Positions 27,030 to 35,125 of a stretch of 64,000 nucleotides of DNA are shown piece after piece. How positions within the stretch are numbered: the first letter of the stretch is position 1; every line of letters starts with the position of its first letter. Under the pieces are notes generated by a model, which did not search any database, was not told where the DNA came from, and was given only the letters and a program-made list of their open reading frames with translations. Position numbers and translations under genes: made by a program. Source of the DNA: Streptomyces carminius (lineage in GTDB: Bacteria; Actinomycetota; Actinomycetes; Streptomycetales; Streptomycetaceae); contig NZ_PGGW01000038.1 in assembly GCF_002794255.1 (NCBI RefSeq), positions 248,001 through 312,000 of the forward strand, read 5' to 3'.

Positions 27030-27097
27030 CCGTCCGTCCGGCACGGCCCCGGCGCGGCACCGCCCGGTGCCGCGCCGGGGCCGTGCCGGACGGACGG
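27030..27097. terminator. 32-bp perfect inverted repeat, 4-base loop
   Basis: Arms 27030-27061 and 27066-27097 are exactly complementary with loop GCCC. It stands downstream of the leftward ctaG operon and upstream of the decarboxylase-like gene. It is long for a terminator. Confidence 0.65.
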
Positions 27098-27232
27098 CGG
27101 CCGCCTCGCACGGGCTCCGGTGCTCCGGGGTGTCCGCCGGTCGGCGGGCGCCCCTCCGCACGGACCCGCCGGGCGGCGCGTCCTCCTCCCCTGAGCCCGG
27201 CTTCCTCTTCCAGAGGAACCGGAGTCAGTGGT

Positions 27233-28249
27233 TCACGGCTCCTCTGGGGGCGGGTCGGGCCGGGGGAGCCGACGGCCGACCGGTTCGGGGACGGACGTGC
27301 CGGCCGCCGGCTGTGTCAGCGCCACTGCTCCGCTGACCGCTGTGTGACTCCCTCGCGGGCTGTGTCCTCCGCTTACCCACCGACCGGGTGAACACGCATC
27401 CGGAGCACCACCGGGGACCGGGTGCCGCGCGGGAGCGGAACCCCGGACGGCCCGCCGGCCCCGGGCGAGGGCCCGGCCGGTGGCGGCGTACCACTGGACG
27501 GCCAGGACCGCGGCCAGGGCCACCTCGACCAAGTCGCCGCCGTAATACATCAGTTGGGCGCCGGTACGCAGATCGGCGCCCGCGAGGCCGGTACCGGGCG
27601 GGGGAGCGGCGTACAGGGACTTGGCCAGTACGGCGTGCGCGGCCCCGGCCCCCAGCAGCGCCGCACCGCGCCAGGGCAGACCCCAGCGGCGGCGCACCGG
27701 GTCGAGACGGCAGACGGCGAAGGTGAACAGCACACCCGCGGCGAGGACATGCAGGTGCAGCACGGCCGCCAGGAGCGGCCGGCCGTGTGCGGCGGCCCAC
27801 AGCGGGGTGCGGTACAGCAGCCACAGCCCGCCCACGTCCACGGCCGCGGCCAGCGGCGGGAAGAGCAGCCACCCGGCGGGCCGGGAGTGCGCCGCGGCCA
27901 GCAGGGCACGCCGGAGAGGTCCCGGGCCCAGCACCCGCAGGACGAGGGTGAGCGGCCGGGCGAGCACCAGCAGCAGCGGAGCGGCCATGCCGGTGACCAG
28001 ATGCCCGGCCATGTGCGCGGTGAACGGCCCGCCGGGCGGGTCGAGGACGGCGGCCGCGGCCAGGGCCGTGCCGCCCGCCGCGAAGCACAGGTCCCGCGAG
28101 GGTGGCCAGACATCACCGCGGCGGCGCAGCCGTAGGGCCGCGAGCAGGTAGCCGGCGACCACCGCCGCCGCGACCGCCGCGGCGAGCACGGCTGCGGGGG
28201 AGGGGCCCGAGCCGGCGGGGTGGAGGTGTTCCGGCGCCACCGGCGTCAC
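27233..28249 (-). CDS. CtaG-like cytochrome c oxidase assembly membrane protein
   Basis: A 338-aa protein with about seven hydrophobic segments. FTAHMAGHLVTGMAAPLLLV and LHLHVLAAGVLFTFAVCRLD, with metal-binding-type histidines, match the caa3-type CtaG family (PF09678), needed for copper-dependent oxidase assembly. The last roughly 80 residues are a non-hydrophobic Pro/Gly/Ser tail unlike the family, perhaps read-through after a frameshift. Its start overlaps the DUF2243 gene by four bases. Confidence 0.85.
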   Translation of the reverse strand: MTPVAPEHLHPAGSGPSPAAVLAAAVAAAVVAGYLLAALRLRRRGDVWPPSRDLCFAAGGTALAAAAVLDPPGGPFTAHMAGHLVTGMAAPLLLVLARPLTLVLRVLGPGPLRRALLAAAHSRPAGWLLFPPLAAAVDVGGLWLLYRTPLWAAAHGRPLLAAVLHLHVLAAGVLFTFAVCRLDPVRRRWGLPWRGAALLGAGAAHAVLAKSLYAAPPPGTGLAGADLRTGAQLMYYGGDLVEVALAAVLAVQWYAATGRALARGRRAVRGSAPARHPVPGGAPDACSPGRWVSGGHSPRGSHTAVSGAVALTQPAAGTSVPEPVGRRLPRPDPPPEEP

Positions 28250-28737
28250 CCGGCCTTCGCACGCCGCCGGCCGCGGCCCGCGCGCACGGCCAGGGCGGCG
28301 CCCGCGCCCAGCAGCACCAGACCCGCCGCGTTCCAGGCCAGGTCGTAGGGGAGCAGGTCGACGCCGTAACGGACCTGGTGCAGCCGCAGCAGCTTGTGGT
28401 CGACGATCCCGTCGAACAGCTGGAAACCGCCCAGCCCCAGGAGCAGCCCGGCCCGGGCGTGGGGGACGGACAGGGCGCGGCGGCGGCGCAGGTCCGCGTA
28501 GAGCACGAACCCGGCCACCAGACCCAGCAACTCGGCGGTGTGCAGCAGGCCGTCGGAGAGCAGTCCGACGGCGGGGGTGGCGCGGTCGTAGAAGTGGTGC
28601 CAGTTCAGCAGCTGGTGGAAGACGATCTCGTCGACCGCCGCCATGACCGCCGCGCCGATCAGCGCGCAGACGGCCAGCGACCGGCGCGGCCGGCGGCGGG
28701 CGTCCGGTGTGGGGGATGGCTGGGATGGCTGGGCCAT
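28246..28737 (-). CDS. DUF2243 membrane protein
   Basis: A 163-aa four-helix membrane protein. DEIVFHQLLNWHHFYDRATP and GLGGFQLFDGIVDHKLLRLH, with conserved His and Asp in the membrane, are the DUF2243 hallmarks. It is translationally coupled (ATGA) to the CtaG-like gene, suggesting a joint role in copper or oxidase assembly. This pairing is frequent in actinobacteria. Confidence 0.87.
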   Translation of the reverse strand: MAQPSQPSPTPDARRRPRRSLAVCALIGAAVMAAVDEIVFHQLLNWHHFYDRATPAVGLLSDGLLHTAELLGLVAGFVLYADLRRRRALSVPHARAGLLLGLGGFQLFDGIVDHKLLRLHQVRYGVDLLPYDLAWNAAGLVLLGAGAALAVRAGRGRRRAKAG

Positions 28738-28794
28738 GGTCTGTGCTGCCCTTCCGGGAGGGTGGGCGTACCGCGTCCGGTACGCCTACCCCGC

Positions 28795-28817
28795 CGTCCG
28801 CCGTGTCACGGCGGACG
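28795..28817. terminator. Terminator after the PP2C gene
   Basis: CGTCCGCCGT and ACGGCGGACG form a 10-bp stem with a GTC loop just past the leftward phosphatase gene. Confidence 0.6.
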
Positions 28818-28853
28818 TCCCCCGGGGGCGCCGGGGGCGGGATCCTGCCGTCG

Positions 28854-30110
28854 TCAGCCGTGCAGGCCGGCCCGCTCCGCCGCCGGGGCGAAGTCCTCGG
28901 CGGAGGGGCCGAGCCACTGGCAGAGCAGGACGGTGGCGTCGTCCTGGAGCCGGCCGCCGTGGTGGTCGAGCACGGAGTGGACCAGCCGGCGCAGGGTCTC
29001 GGGGACGGGCAGACCGTCGGAGTGGTGGCGGACGATGAAGTCGACGAAGCGGCTCAGACCGAACTCGCGGTCACCGGGGCTGCGGGCCTCGGTGATGCCG
29101 TCGGTGTAGAACACGACGCGGTCGCCCGGTTCCAGCTGCTCCCGGCAGAGGGTGGTCCGCAGGCCCAGACCGGTGCCCAGCGGATGGGCGGGCGGGCAGC
29201 GCAGCAGGGTGCTCCAGCGTCCGCCGCGAATGACGACAGGGGGGTGGTGGCCGCGGTTGATCCAGGTGAACTCGCCGGTGCGGGTGTCCAGTTCCGCCAG
29301 GATGCCGGTGACATAGCGGCTGTGGCCGAACTGCTCGACCAGGGTCCGTTCGACCGCCTCGCCGGTCTCGGCCAGATCGGCGCCCTGCCGGCGGTGGTTG
29401 CGGCAGGCGGCCACGGCGAGGTTGACGGTGAGGCCGGCGGCGGTGTCGTGTCCCATGGCGTCGAACACCGCGAGATGCGCCACGGGCCCGGCGGTGGCGT
29501 AGTCGAAGGCGTCGCCGCTGACCTCGTAGGCGGGCTCCAGCGCGGCGCCGATCACCACCCGGCCGTCCGCGTAGGTCAGCGGGGGCATCAACTGCCACTG
29601 CATCTCGGCGGCGACCCCCATCGGCCGGGTGCGGACCAGACGGGCGTGGGTGTCGTTGTGGCCGCTCTTGCCGGCCAGGAGCAGCGCCGTCAGGGTGGCC
29701 AGCTGCTTCATGTCGTCGTGGGTGCGCTGGTCGTCGCCGGCGGTGGCGACGTGCATGGCGCCCAGCCGCTCGGTGCCGTCCACCAGGGGGACCCACCACC
29801 GGTACCCTTCGGGACCGGCTCCGGCGGCGGGCAGGGGCTGCCCGTGCTGGAAGGCCCGTCCGGGCACGGTGCCCTCGATCCTCAGCTCCGCCTCGCCGTC
29901 CGCCGCACCCGCCCCGGCCTCCTGCCCGCCCGGGGGCAGCAGGCGCAGTACGTACTGCTGCAGATCGGCCAGGTAGATCCGGATGTCGGTGAATCCCACG
30001 GGGGCCGCGTGCTCGGCCACGGCGTCCGGCACCAGCTCCAGGGGCAGCAGGTGACTGGCGGACAACAGGCCGGCGAGCATCTGCCGACTGCGGAGAGCAC
30101 GTTCCGGCAC
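28854..30110 (-). CDS. PP2C/SpoIIE-type serine/threonine phosphatase with sensor domain
   Basis: A 418-aa soluble protein. The N-terminal roughly 170 residues look GAF-like (FTDIRIYLADLQQYVLRLLP). The C-terminal SpoIIE domain (about 190-400) carries VSGDAFDY, VFDAMGHDTAAGL and LQDDATVLLC, with the aspartates that bind two Mn/Mg ions. Such proteins dephosphorylate anti-anti-sigma factors in Streptomyces stress networks. The GTG start at 30110 has GGAAGGAG, better than upstream alternatives. Confidence 0.9.
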   Translation of the reverse strand: MPERALRSRQMLAGLLSASHLLPLELVPDAVAEHAAPVGFTDIRIYLADLQQYVLRLLPPGGQEAGAGAADGEAELRIEGTVPGRAFQHGQPLPAAGAGPEGYRWWVPLVDGTERLGAMHVATAGDDQRTHDDMKQLATLTALLLAGKSGHNDTHARLVRTRPMGVAAEMQWQLMPPLTYADGRVVIGAALEPAYEVSGDAFDYATAGPVAHLAVFDAMGHDTAAGLTVNLAVAACRNHRRQGADLAETGEAVERTLVEQFGHSRYVTGILAELDTRTGEFTWINRGHHPPVVIRGGRWSTLLRCPPAHPLGTGLGLRTTLCREQLEPGDRVVFYTDGITEARSPGDREFGLSRFVDFIVRHHSDGLPVPETLRRLVHSVLDHHGGRLQDDATVLLCQWLGPSAEDFAPAAERAGLHG

Positions 30111-30549
30111 GGTGGCTCCTTCCTGCTCCTGCTCTCCGGCGGCCGTCCGTGCGTCCGGACCCCCGTTCCGGGCATCATGACAGGTCGCGTGGTCCTGCCG
30201 GCGGCCGGCAGGACGGGGGAATCCGCCGGCCGCCGACGAGGAGGCGACCGGGGGCCTGTCATACGACTCCACCTGTCGGCACCCCGGGCGCACCCCCCGC
30301 CTACCCGGCACGGCGGGGCGCAAGCCTGCGGCGGCGACCGTTCCGGAACTCATCGGTCCGCTCCCGCCCTCCCCGTACCCGAAGGCGTACCCGGAGGCCG
30401 CCGGCCCGCCCGCCCCGGACCCTGCTGCGGCGGAACGCCCCTGCCGGCCGGGGCGCAGGCGGCCGTCTGCGCCCCGTGGAGCTCGTGCGCTCCTCGGCCT
30501 TGGCGTCCGGGGCCGGCGGTCACGCGCGGCAGGCCGTCACAGCCCTGGG
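30111..30549. other. Intergenic region upstream of PP2C
   Basis: No convincing gene. It holds the phosphatase promoter region and one hairpin (30192-30214, stem GTCCTGCCGG, loop CGG) that could end the leftward lipoprotein transcript. Confidence 0.5.
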
Positions 30550-31167
30550 CTACGGGGCAGCCGGGGGCGGGGCCGAGGACGAGGGGCAGGTCGCGGCCTG
30601 GGGGACGTCGTCACCGTGCCGGGTGAGGGAGCACAGCGTGGTGAAGCTGATCTTCCAGGTCCCCTCCTGGCGGACGGCGGTCCCCGTGGCGCCGGTGGCG
30701 ACCGGGCTGCCCTCCCGGATGAGGGTGTAGCCGACCCTGGCGCGTTCGGGGGAGGTGAAGACCGTCCGGTCCACCCGTACGCGGAGCAGTTCGGCCCGCT
30801 CGTCACGGGTGAACCCCTCGATCATCAGCCGGTACAGCTCGCCGTCCTCGACCAGGGCGGCCCTGTCGTCGACCGACGTGGCGGTGAAGAACCCCTCCCA
30901 GTTCTCCCGGATCTCCTGGGCGGCCCCGGCCGGGTCCTCCGGTGCGGTGGCGGTCGCCGAAGGAGAGGGGGAGGCGGAAGGCGAGGAGGAAGGGGACGGA
31001 ACGCCGCCCGGCGGATCGCCGGCGGGACGGGACGGGGCGGTCGCGGAGGAGCTGGGGCTCGGGGCGGGGGAGGGCTCCTCCCCGCCCCCACCACCGCAGG
31101 CCGCGGCGGCCAGCAGCGCCGTGAGCGCTGCGAGGACTGCTGTGCGCTGCCGGACGACGCTGGCCAT
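30550..31167 (-). CDS. Secreted lipoprotein with MTB12-like C-terminal domain
   Basis: A 205-aa lipoprotein: signal and lipobox AAAAC ending at Cys 24, then a long Ser/Pro/Ala linker (25-85), then a compact alpha/beta domain (IRENWEGFFTATSVDDRAAL, VRQEGTWKISFTTLC). The last domain resembles low-molecular-weight antigen MTB12-type domains. Function is unknown. A GAGG-type ribosome-binding site precedes ATG 31167. Confidence 0.75.
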   Translation of the reverse strand: MASVVRQRTAVLAALTALLAAAACGGGGGEEPSPAPSPSSSATAPSRPAGDPPGGVPSPSSSPSASPSPSATATAPEDPAGAAQEIRENWEGFFTATSVDDRAALVEDGELYRLMIEGFTRDERAELLRVRVDRTVFTSPERARVGYTLIREGSPVATGATGTAVRQEGTWKISFTTLCSLTRHGDDVPQAATCPSSSAPPPAAP

Positions 31168-31314
31168 GACCTCACCTCGGACGGATAGGGCGGTGTCCGT
31201 TGACTACCCGTGGTCGGGGAGCGCATGCCGGGCGTACGCGGGGCAACGGCACCCCGGCCGGCGGCACGGGGTTTCCGGTTGCCGTCGGCCCGCCCCGTAC
31301 GGCAGCCTGCCCGG

Positions 31315-31851
31315 ATGACCGAGATCCGGACTCTGACGGCGGACGACTGGCGGACCTGGCGCGAACTGCGGCTGGCGGCGCTCGCGGAGGCGCCCGGCGC
31401 GTTCGGATCCCGGCTCGCGGACTGGCAGGGCCCCGGCGACCGGGAGGAGCGCTGGCGCGCCCGGCTGGACCTCCCCGGCGCGTGCCACTTCCTCGCCCTG
31501 CTCGACGGCCGGCCCGCCGGGATGGCCGGCGGTGTCCCCGTTCCGGAGCCGGCCGGGGAGGGCGGTACGGCGGAGCTGATCTCGATGTGGGTCGCCCCCG
31601 CCGCCCGGGGCCGCGGAACGGGGGACGAACTGGTGCGGGCGGTGGTGCGGTGGGCCGCGGCGGCCGGGAACCGGGCGGTGCGACTGTCGGTCTTCTCCGG
31701 CAACACGCACGCGGCGGCCCTCTACCGCCGCCACGGCTTCGTGCCCACCGGGCCGGCCGGCGACCCGCTGCCCGACGGCCGCCGGGAGCACGTCATGGTC
31801 AGGACGCTGTCCACCGTCCGGCGGGAGAGCGCCGGTGCGCGGGGCGGGTGA
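31315..31851 (+). CDS. GNAT-family N-acetyltransferase
   Basis: A 178-aa acetyltransferase. ELISMWVAPAARGRGTGDEL (beta4 and acetyl-CoA loop, about residues 83-102) and NTHAAALYRRHGFVPTG are standard GNAT motifs A and B. The acceptor is unknown. No ribosome-binding site is seen; the transcript may be leaderless. Confidence 0.9.
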   Translation: MTEIRTLTADDWRTWRELRLAALAEAPGAFGSRLADWQGPGDREERWRARLDLPGACHFLALLDGRPAGMAGGVPVPEPAGEGGTAELISMWVAPAARGRGTGDELVRAVVRWAAAAGNRAVRLSVFSGNTHAAALYRRHGFVPTGPAGDPLPDGRREHVMVRTLSTVRRESAGARGG

Positions 31852-31855
31852 CCCG

Positions 31856-31885
31856 CGGTGTCCGGCCGACGCCGGCCGGACACCG
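31856..31885. terminator. Bidirectional terminator, 13-bp stem
   Basis: Arms CGGTGTCCGGCCG and CGGCCGGACACCG lie between the convergent acetyltransferase and the hydrogenase operon end. Confidence 0.65.
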
Positions 31886-31918
31886 GTCCGGCCCCGCCGG
31901 GGGCGCCCGCCGCTTCCG

Positions 31919-32050
31919 TCACATCGACCGGATCTTCGCGTACCGCCACAGCGCCGGTGCCTCTGCCACCAGTACCGCGACGGCGGCGGCGCCCAGGGCG
32001 CCCACGATCAGGCGCACCACGGCCGCGGGAATGCGGATGCCGTTTCTCAC
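31919..32050 (-). CDS. DUF6893 family small protein, last gene of the hydrogenase operon
   Basis: A 43-aa gene with one transmembrane segment (VVRLIVGALGAAAVAVLVAE) and a C-terminal LWRYAKIRSM. That ending is typical of DUF6893 small proteins. Its GTG overlaps the maturation protease stop (GTGA), so it is co-translated. Possibly a membrane tether for the hydrogenase; untested. Confidence 0.75.
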   Translation of the reverse strand: MRNGIRIPAAVVRLIVGALGAAAVAVLVAEAPALWRYAKIRSM

Positions 32051-32937
32051 GGGGACTTCACCTCCTTCCCGGCGAGGGCCTCTGCGGTGACCGGCTCTCC
32101 GGCGGCCAGCCTCACCACCAGGGACTCCACCAGTACGACGGCCGCCGTGACGGCCCTCCGCACGGGCTCGCTGAGACCGACGGCCACATCCGGCTCGTCG
32201 CCGCGCATCCGCACCAGCGGCTCGCAGCCGACGACCAGGACCCGGGGGAGCGGCGCGCCGCCGTCGGCCGCCAGCCGCCGGGCCAGGGCCAGTACGCCGA
32301 CCGGGTCCATGGCATGCGCCGCGGGCATGCCCGGGGACTCCTCCTCCCGGGGGATCTCCGCCTCGATGACCGACAGGGTGCCCGGCGCCCGCCCGCGGGG
32401 GACCGCGTCGACCAGCAGGGCGGTGCCGTACCCCTCCAACAGCCGGTAGGCCAGGTCCATGCCGCGGATGCCGAAGTCCGCGACCTGGACGCCCGCGGGC
32501 AGCGGGTGCCCGCGCAGCGCGGTGGCGACCTCCGGCCCGAACCCGTCGTCGGCGAGGAAGACGTTGCCGATCCCGGCCACCAGGATCCGGGCGCGGGCCG
32601 CCCCCGGCGCCGCGGGCGGCCCGGCCGGTTCCAGCTCCTCGGCGGAGAAGAAGAAGCGGTGGCCGATCTGGCTGCTCGCCCCCAGATCGCGCCCCGGATC
32701 GCCCACCAGGACGACCGCGACGTGGCTGCGGCCCTCGAAGTCCTCCTCGACGGCGACGATCTCGGCGGTGCGGCCGGTGAGTGCCAGGTCGAGGATGTCG
32801 GCGCCGGGGGACGGCCGCAGCCGCACCCGGTCGCCCCGGCCCAGCCGTACTCCGCCGATCACCGCCGTCCGGGCGGTGCCGGCGCCCGTGGTCCCCGGCT
32901 CCGCGGTCCCGGGGTCCGGGTGCGGCCGGCCGCTCAT
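32047..32937 (-). CDS. [NiFe]-hydrogenase maturation protease with extra N-terminal domain
   Basis: A 296-aa protein. The C-terminal HupD/HyaD-type endopeptidase (about 118-270) shows ILVAGIGNVFLADDGFGPEV (acidic nickel ligand), FGIRGMDLAYRLLEGY and LLVDAVPRG. It would clip the tail after the nickel-binding His of the large subunit. The N-terminal roughly 110 residues (GVRLGRGDRVRLRPSPGADI, then VEEDFEGRSHVAVVLVGDPG) are an additional beta-rich domain absent from ordinary 150-160-aa proteases. It overlaps its neighbours by four bases on both sides. Confidence 0.88.
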   Translation of the reverse strand: MSGRPHPDPGTAEPGTTGAGTARTAVIGGVRLGRGDRVRLRPSPGADILDLALTGRTAEIVAVEEDFEGRSHVAVVLVGDPGRDLGASSQIGHRFFFSAEELEPAGPPAAPGAARARILVAGIGNVFLADDGFGPEVATALRGHPLPAGVQVADFGIRGMDLAYRLLEGYGTALLVDAVPRGRAPGTLSVIEAEIPREEESPGMPAAHAMDPVGVLALARRLAADGGAPLPRVLVVGCEPLVRMRGDEPDVAVGLSEPVRRAVTAAVVLVESLVVRLAAGEPVTAEALAGKEVKSP

Positions 32938-34151
32938 GCGTCCTCCCGGACGGGACGGAACTCGCGGATGGTGCCGTGCAGCGCGAGCAGCTCCTCGGGG
33001 CCGAGCCCGGCGCAGCGGTCCAGGATCTCCCGGGCCCGGGGGTCGCAGGCCCGGGCCTCCCGCTGCTCCTCCTCCGTCAGGCTCATCACGCCGAGGATCA
33101 GCAGCCGGTCGATCTCCGTGCCGTCGAACAGGTCGCCGGGGCTCTCCGGGGCGACCTCGGGGAAGTCGTAGAGGGTGACGGGGGAGGAGAGCACGGTGCG
33201 GGCGGACGACCCGCCGCCGTCCGCCTCCTCGCCCGCCTCCGGGGGAGCGCCGCCGTCGCCGCCGGCGGTCTCGTCGTCCACGAGCACCGGCCAGGTGCCC
33301 TGGTTCCCGCAGGCGCCGGCCGCCTCCCGCAGCCGCCGGGGCGGATCGACGAGCGAGACGAAGTACCCGGTGTCGCTGTGCAGCACCGTGTGGGTGGAGA
33401 CGAAGGCGTACGAGCAGGCCTCCTCCCGGGCACCGCGGGCGTCCGCGTCGGGGACCGGGCACGGGGTGGTGTTCACGATGTCCACGGTCAGCCGGTACAC
33501 ACCGGCCGCACCGGCCGCACCGGCCTCGTCGGGGTCGTCGGCCCCGGCCGCCGCGGCGGGCTCATCGGCCCGGACGGGTTCGGCGGTGATCTCCACGGTG
33601 CCGCGCAGCGCCCGCCAGCGGCGCACCACGGCACCCGCGGGACGGCCCGCGCCGTCCCGCAGCGGCTCGCGGTCGGTGCCCGCCGGCACATCGACGGCGG
33701 CCCGCACCGGCCCGGGGAGGGCGGCCGCCAGAACCAGGGGGACGGACACCTCGCGCTCGGTCGCCTCCTGCCAGGCGAGGTGGCGCTCGCCGTCCACCGT
33801 CAGCTCGTCCACGGCCTCGGGGCCGTCGGGCCCCGCACGTTCCAGGCCGCGGTCCACGACGTGCAGGAACCGCACGCGGACCGACACCCGTGTCCGTCCG
33901 GCGGGGCGGCCGGAGGTGTCGAGCAGCACCTGGGTGCGCATCCGGTACGGCTCGCCCAGCGCGGTGGCACAGGTTTGCGGGAAGACCCCGCCGAAGGTCC
34001 AGCGTTTGGTGTTCTTCAGCGCGGACCTGCGGTACGGCCAGAGCAGATAACCCTCGTAGAGGCAGGTGCGCACGATTTTCTCGGCCTTCCCGGCGGGCGC
34101 GCCCCAGGGGGGTGCCGCGTCCGGGGGCGCTGCCGGTGTCACGTCGTTCAT
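32934..34151 (-). CDS. Hydrogenase-operon hypothetical protein, 405 aa
   Basis: No recognised domain. Conserved-looking N-terminus: KIVRTCLYEGYLLWPYRRSA followed by KNTKRWTFGGVFP (about residues 26-58). The middle is beta-rich; acidic low-complexity blocks occur at about 205-235 and 275-300. The C-terminus carries TVLSSPVTLYDFPEVAPESP, then an LILGVMSLTEEE helix. Soluble, no signal. Its position between DUF6084 and the protease, coupled by ATGA, argues for a role in assembly of this hydrogenase class. Confidence 0.75.
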   Translation of the reverse strand: MNDVTPAAPPDAAPPWGAPAGKAEKIVRTCLYEGYLLWPYRRSALKNTKRWTFGGVFPQTCATALGEPYRMRTQVLLDTSGRPAGRTRVSVRVRFLHVVDRGLERAGPDGPEAVDELTVDGERHLAWQEATEREVSVPLVLAAALPGPVRAAVDVPAGTDREPLRDGAGRPAGAVVRRWRALRGTVEITAEPVRADEPAAAAGADDPDEAGAAGAAGVYRLTVDIVNTTPCPVPDADARGAREEACSYAFVSTHTVLHSDTGYFVSLVDPPRRLREAAGACGNQGTWPVLVDDETAGGDGGAPPEAGEEADGGGSSARTVLSSPVTLYDFPEVAPESPGDLFDGTEIDRLLILGVMSLTEEEQREARACDPRAREILDRCAGLGPEELLALHGTIREFRPVREDA

Positions 34152-34166
34152 GGTGCTCCGGTGGTC

Positions 34167-34919
34167 TCAAGGAGTTCTGGAAGTGCCGGAAGGCCCAGGG
34201 CTCGCCGGGACGGTGCCGTCCGCCCGGTCGAGCAGGGCGGCGACGGTCTCGTCCCAGGTGCCCAGCACCCGCCGGATCCGGTGGGTGTCGAGCCGGTCGT
34301 AGGTCTCCCGGGACAGCCGCAGCCAGGGGCTGCCGCCGAAGTAGCGGTCCAGCAGGCCGTGCCACAGCCCGGCGGGCAGCCGGTAGGCGGCACCCTCGGC
34401 CCAGGAGATCTGGGCCGTGCCCAGCCGGCCGTCGGCGGCTTGGAAGAAGACCGTGCCGCCGAAGAGGAAGTCCAGCGGCACCTCCCCGTCCCGTACGGCG
34501 AGCAGGTACTTGGTGACGGCCAGTTCGGTGTCGCAGGTGCACGGAAGGGTCAGTTCGGCCACGGTGGTGTCCTCGAACGGGGGCACCACCGTCGTGATCC
34601 GGGTCCAGACCAGAGGGCGCAGGGTGGTGCCCCACTGTTCCGGCAGGCCGAACAGCTCGGTCAGGGACCGCTGTTCCCGTTCGCCGTGGCGGCGGCGGGC
34701 CACGTCGATCCGGACGGTGGTCGCCAGGCTGACCGAACGGACGGGGCCGCCGCCGGTCCGGGTGATCCGCAGTCCGAACCGCAGGGTGGGCACCGCGGCG
34801 AACCGCTCCGGCTCCGCGCCGGTGATCTCGAAGGACAGGGACGGGATGGCGTGCCGGGCGGCCGGGCCGCCCGGCACGGCTCCCGGTGCGCCGGCCGGGG
34901 TGCTGCCGGGGCCGGTCAC
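34167..34919 (-). CDS. DUF6084 family protein of the hydrogenase operon
   Basis: A 250-aa protein. The DUF6084 pattern is recognisable: PSLSFEITGAEPERFAAVPT, QRSLTELFGLPEQW, TTVVPPFEDTTVAELTLPCT and CDTELAVTKYLLAVRDGEVP, then FLFGGTVFF. It is found in group 1h hydrogenase operons; no activity is known. GTG 34919 overlaps the stop of the preceding 69-aa gene (GTGA). Confidence 0.82.
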   Translation of the reverse strand: MTGPGSTPAGAPGAVPGGPAARHAIPSLSFEITGAEPERFAAVPTLRFGLRITRTGGGPVRSVSLATTVRIDVARRRHGEREQRSLTELFGLPEQWGTTLRPLVWTRITTVVPPFEDTTVAELTLPCTCDTELAVTKYLLAVRDGEVPLDFLFGGTVFFQAADGRLGTAQISWAEGAAYRLPAGLWHGLLDRYFGGSPWLRLSRETYDRLDTHRIRRVLGTWDETVAALLDRADGTVPASPGPSGTSRTP

Positions 34920-35125
34920 GGCGGGGACAGATTCGGCATCTCGGGCAGGATCGGGTCGCGGCGGCCGGGGTCGATGCCGGTCGACCGGCGGGCCGTGGAG
35001 CGGTCGTCGGGCAGATGGCCCGGGGACTTCTCGTAGGAGCCCAACTCGTTGCCCTGCCTGACGCCCCTCACATGGGCCGCCCTGTCGGGCCGCACATCGG
35101 GTTTGCCCACGGTGATACCGCTCAT
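34916..35125 (-). CDS. Conserved 69-aa hydrogenase-operon protein
   Basis: A short, hydrophilic protein (SGITVGKPDVRPDRAAHVRG at the start, DPILPEMPNLSPP at the end) with no cysteines or membrane span. It is real by context: ATG overlaps DUF5947 (ATGA) and its stop overlaps DUF6084 (GTGA). Likely a small structural or chaperone subunit; unproven. Confidence 0.7.
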   Translation of the reverse strand: MSGITVGKPDVRPDRAAHVRGVRQGNELGSYEKSPGHLPDDRSTARRSTGIDPGRRDPILPEMPNLSPP

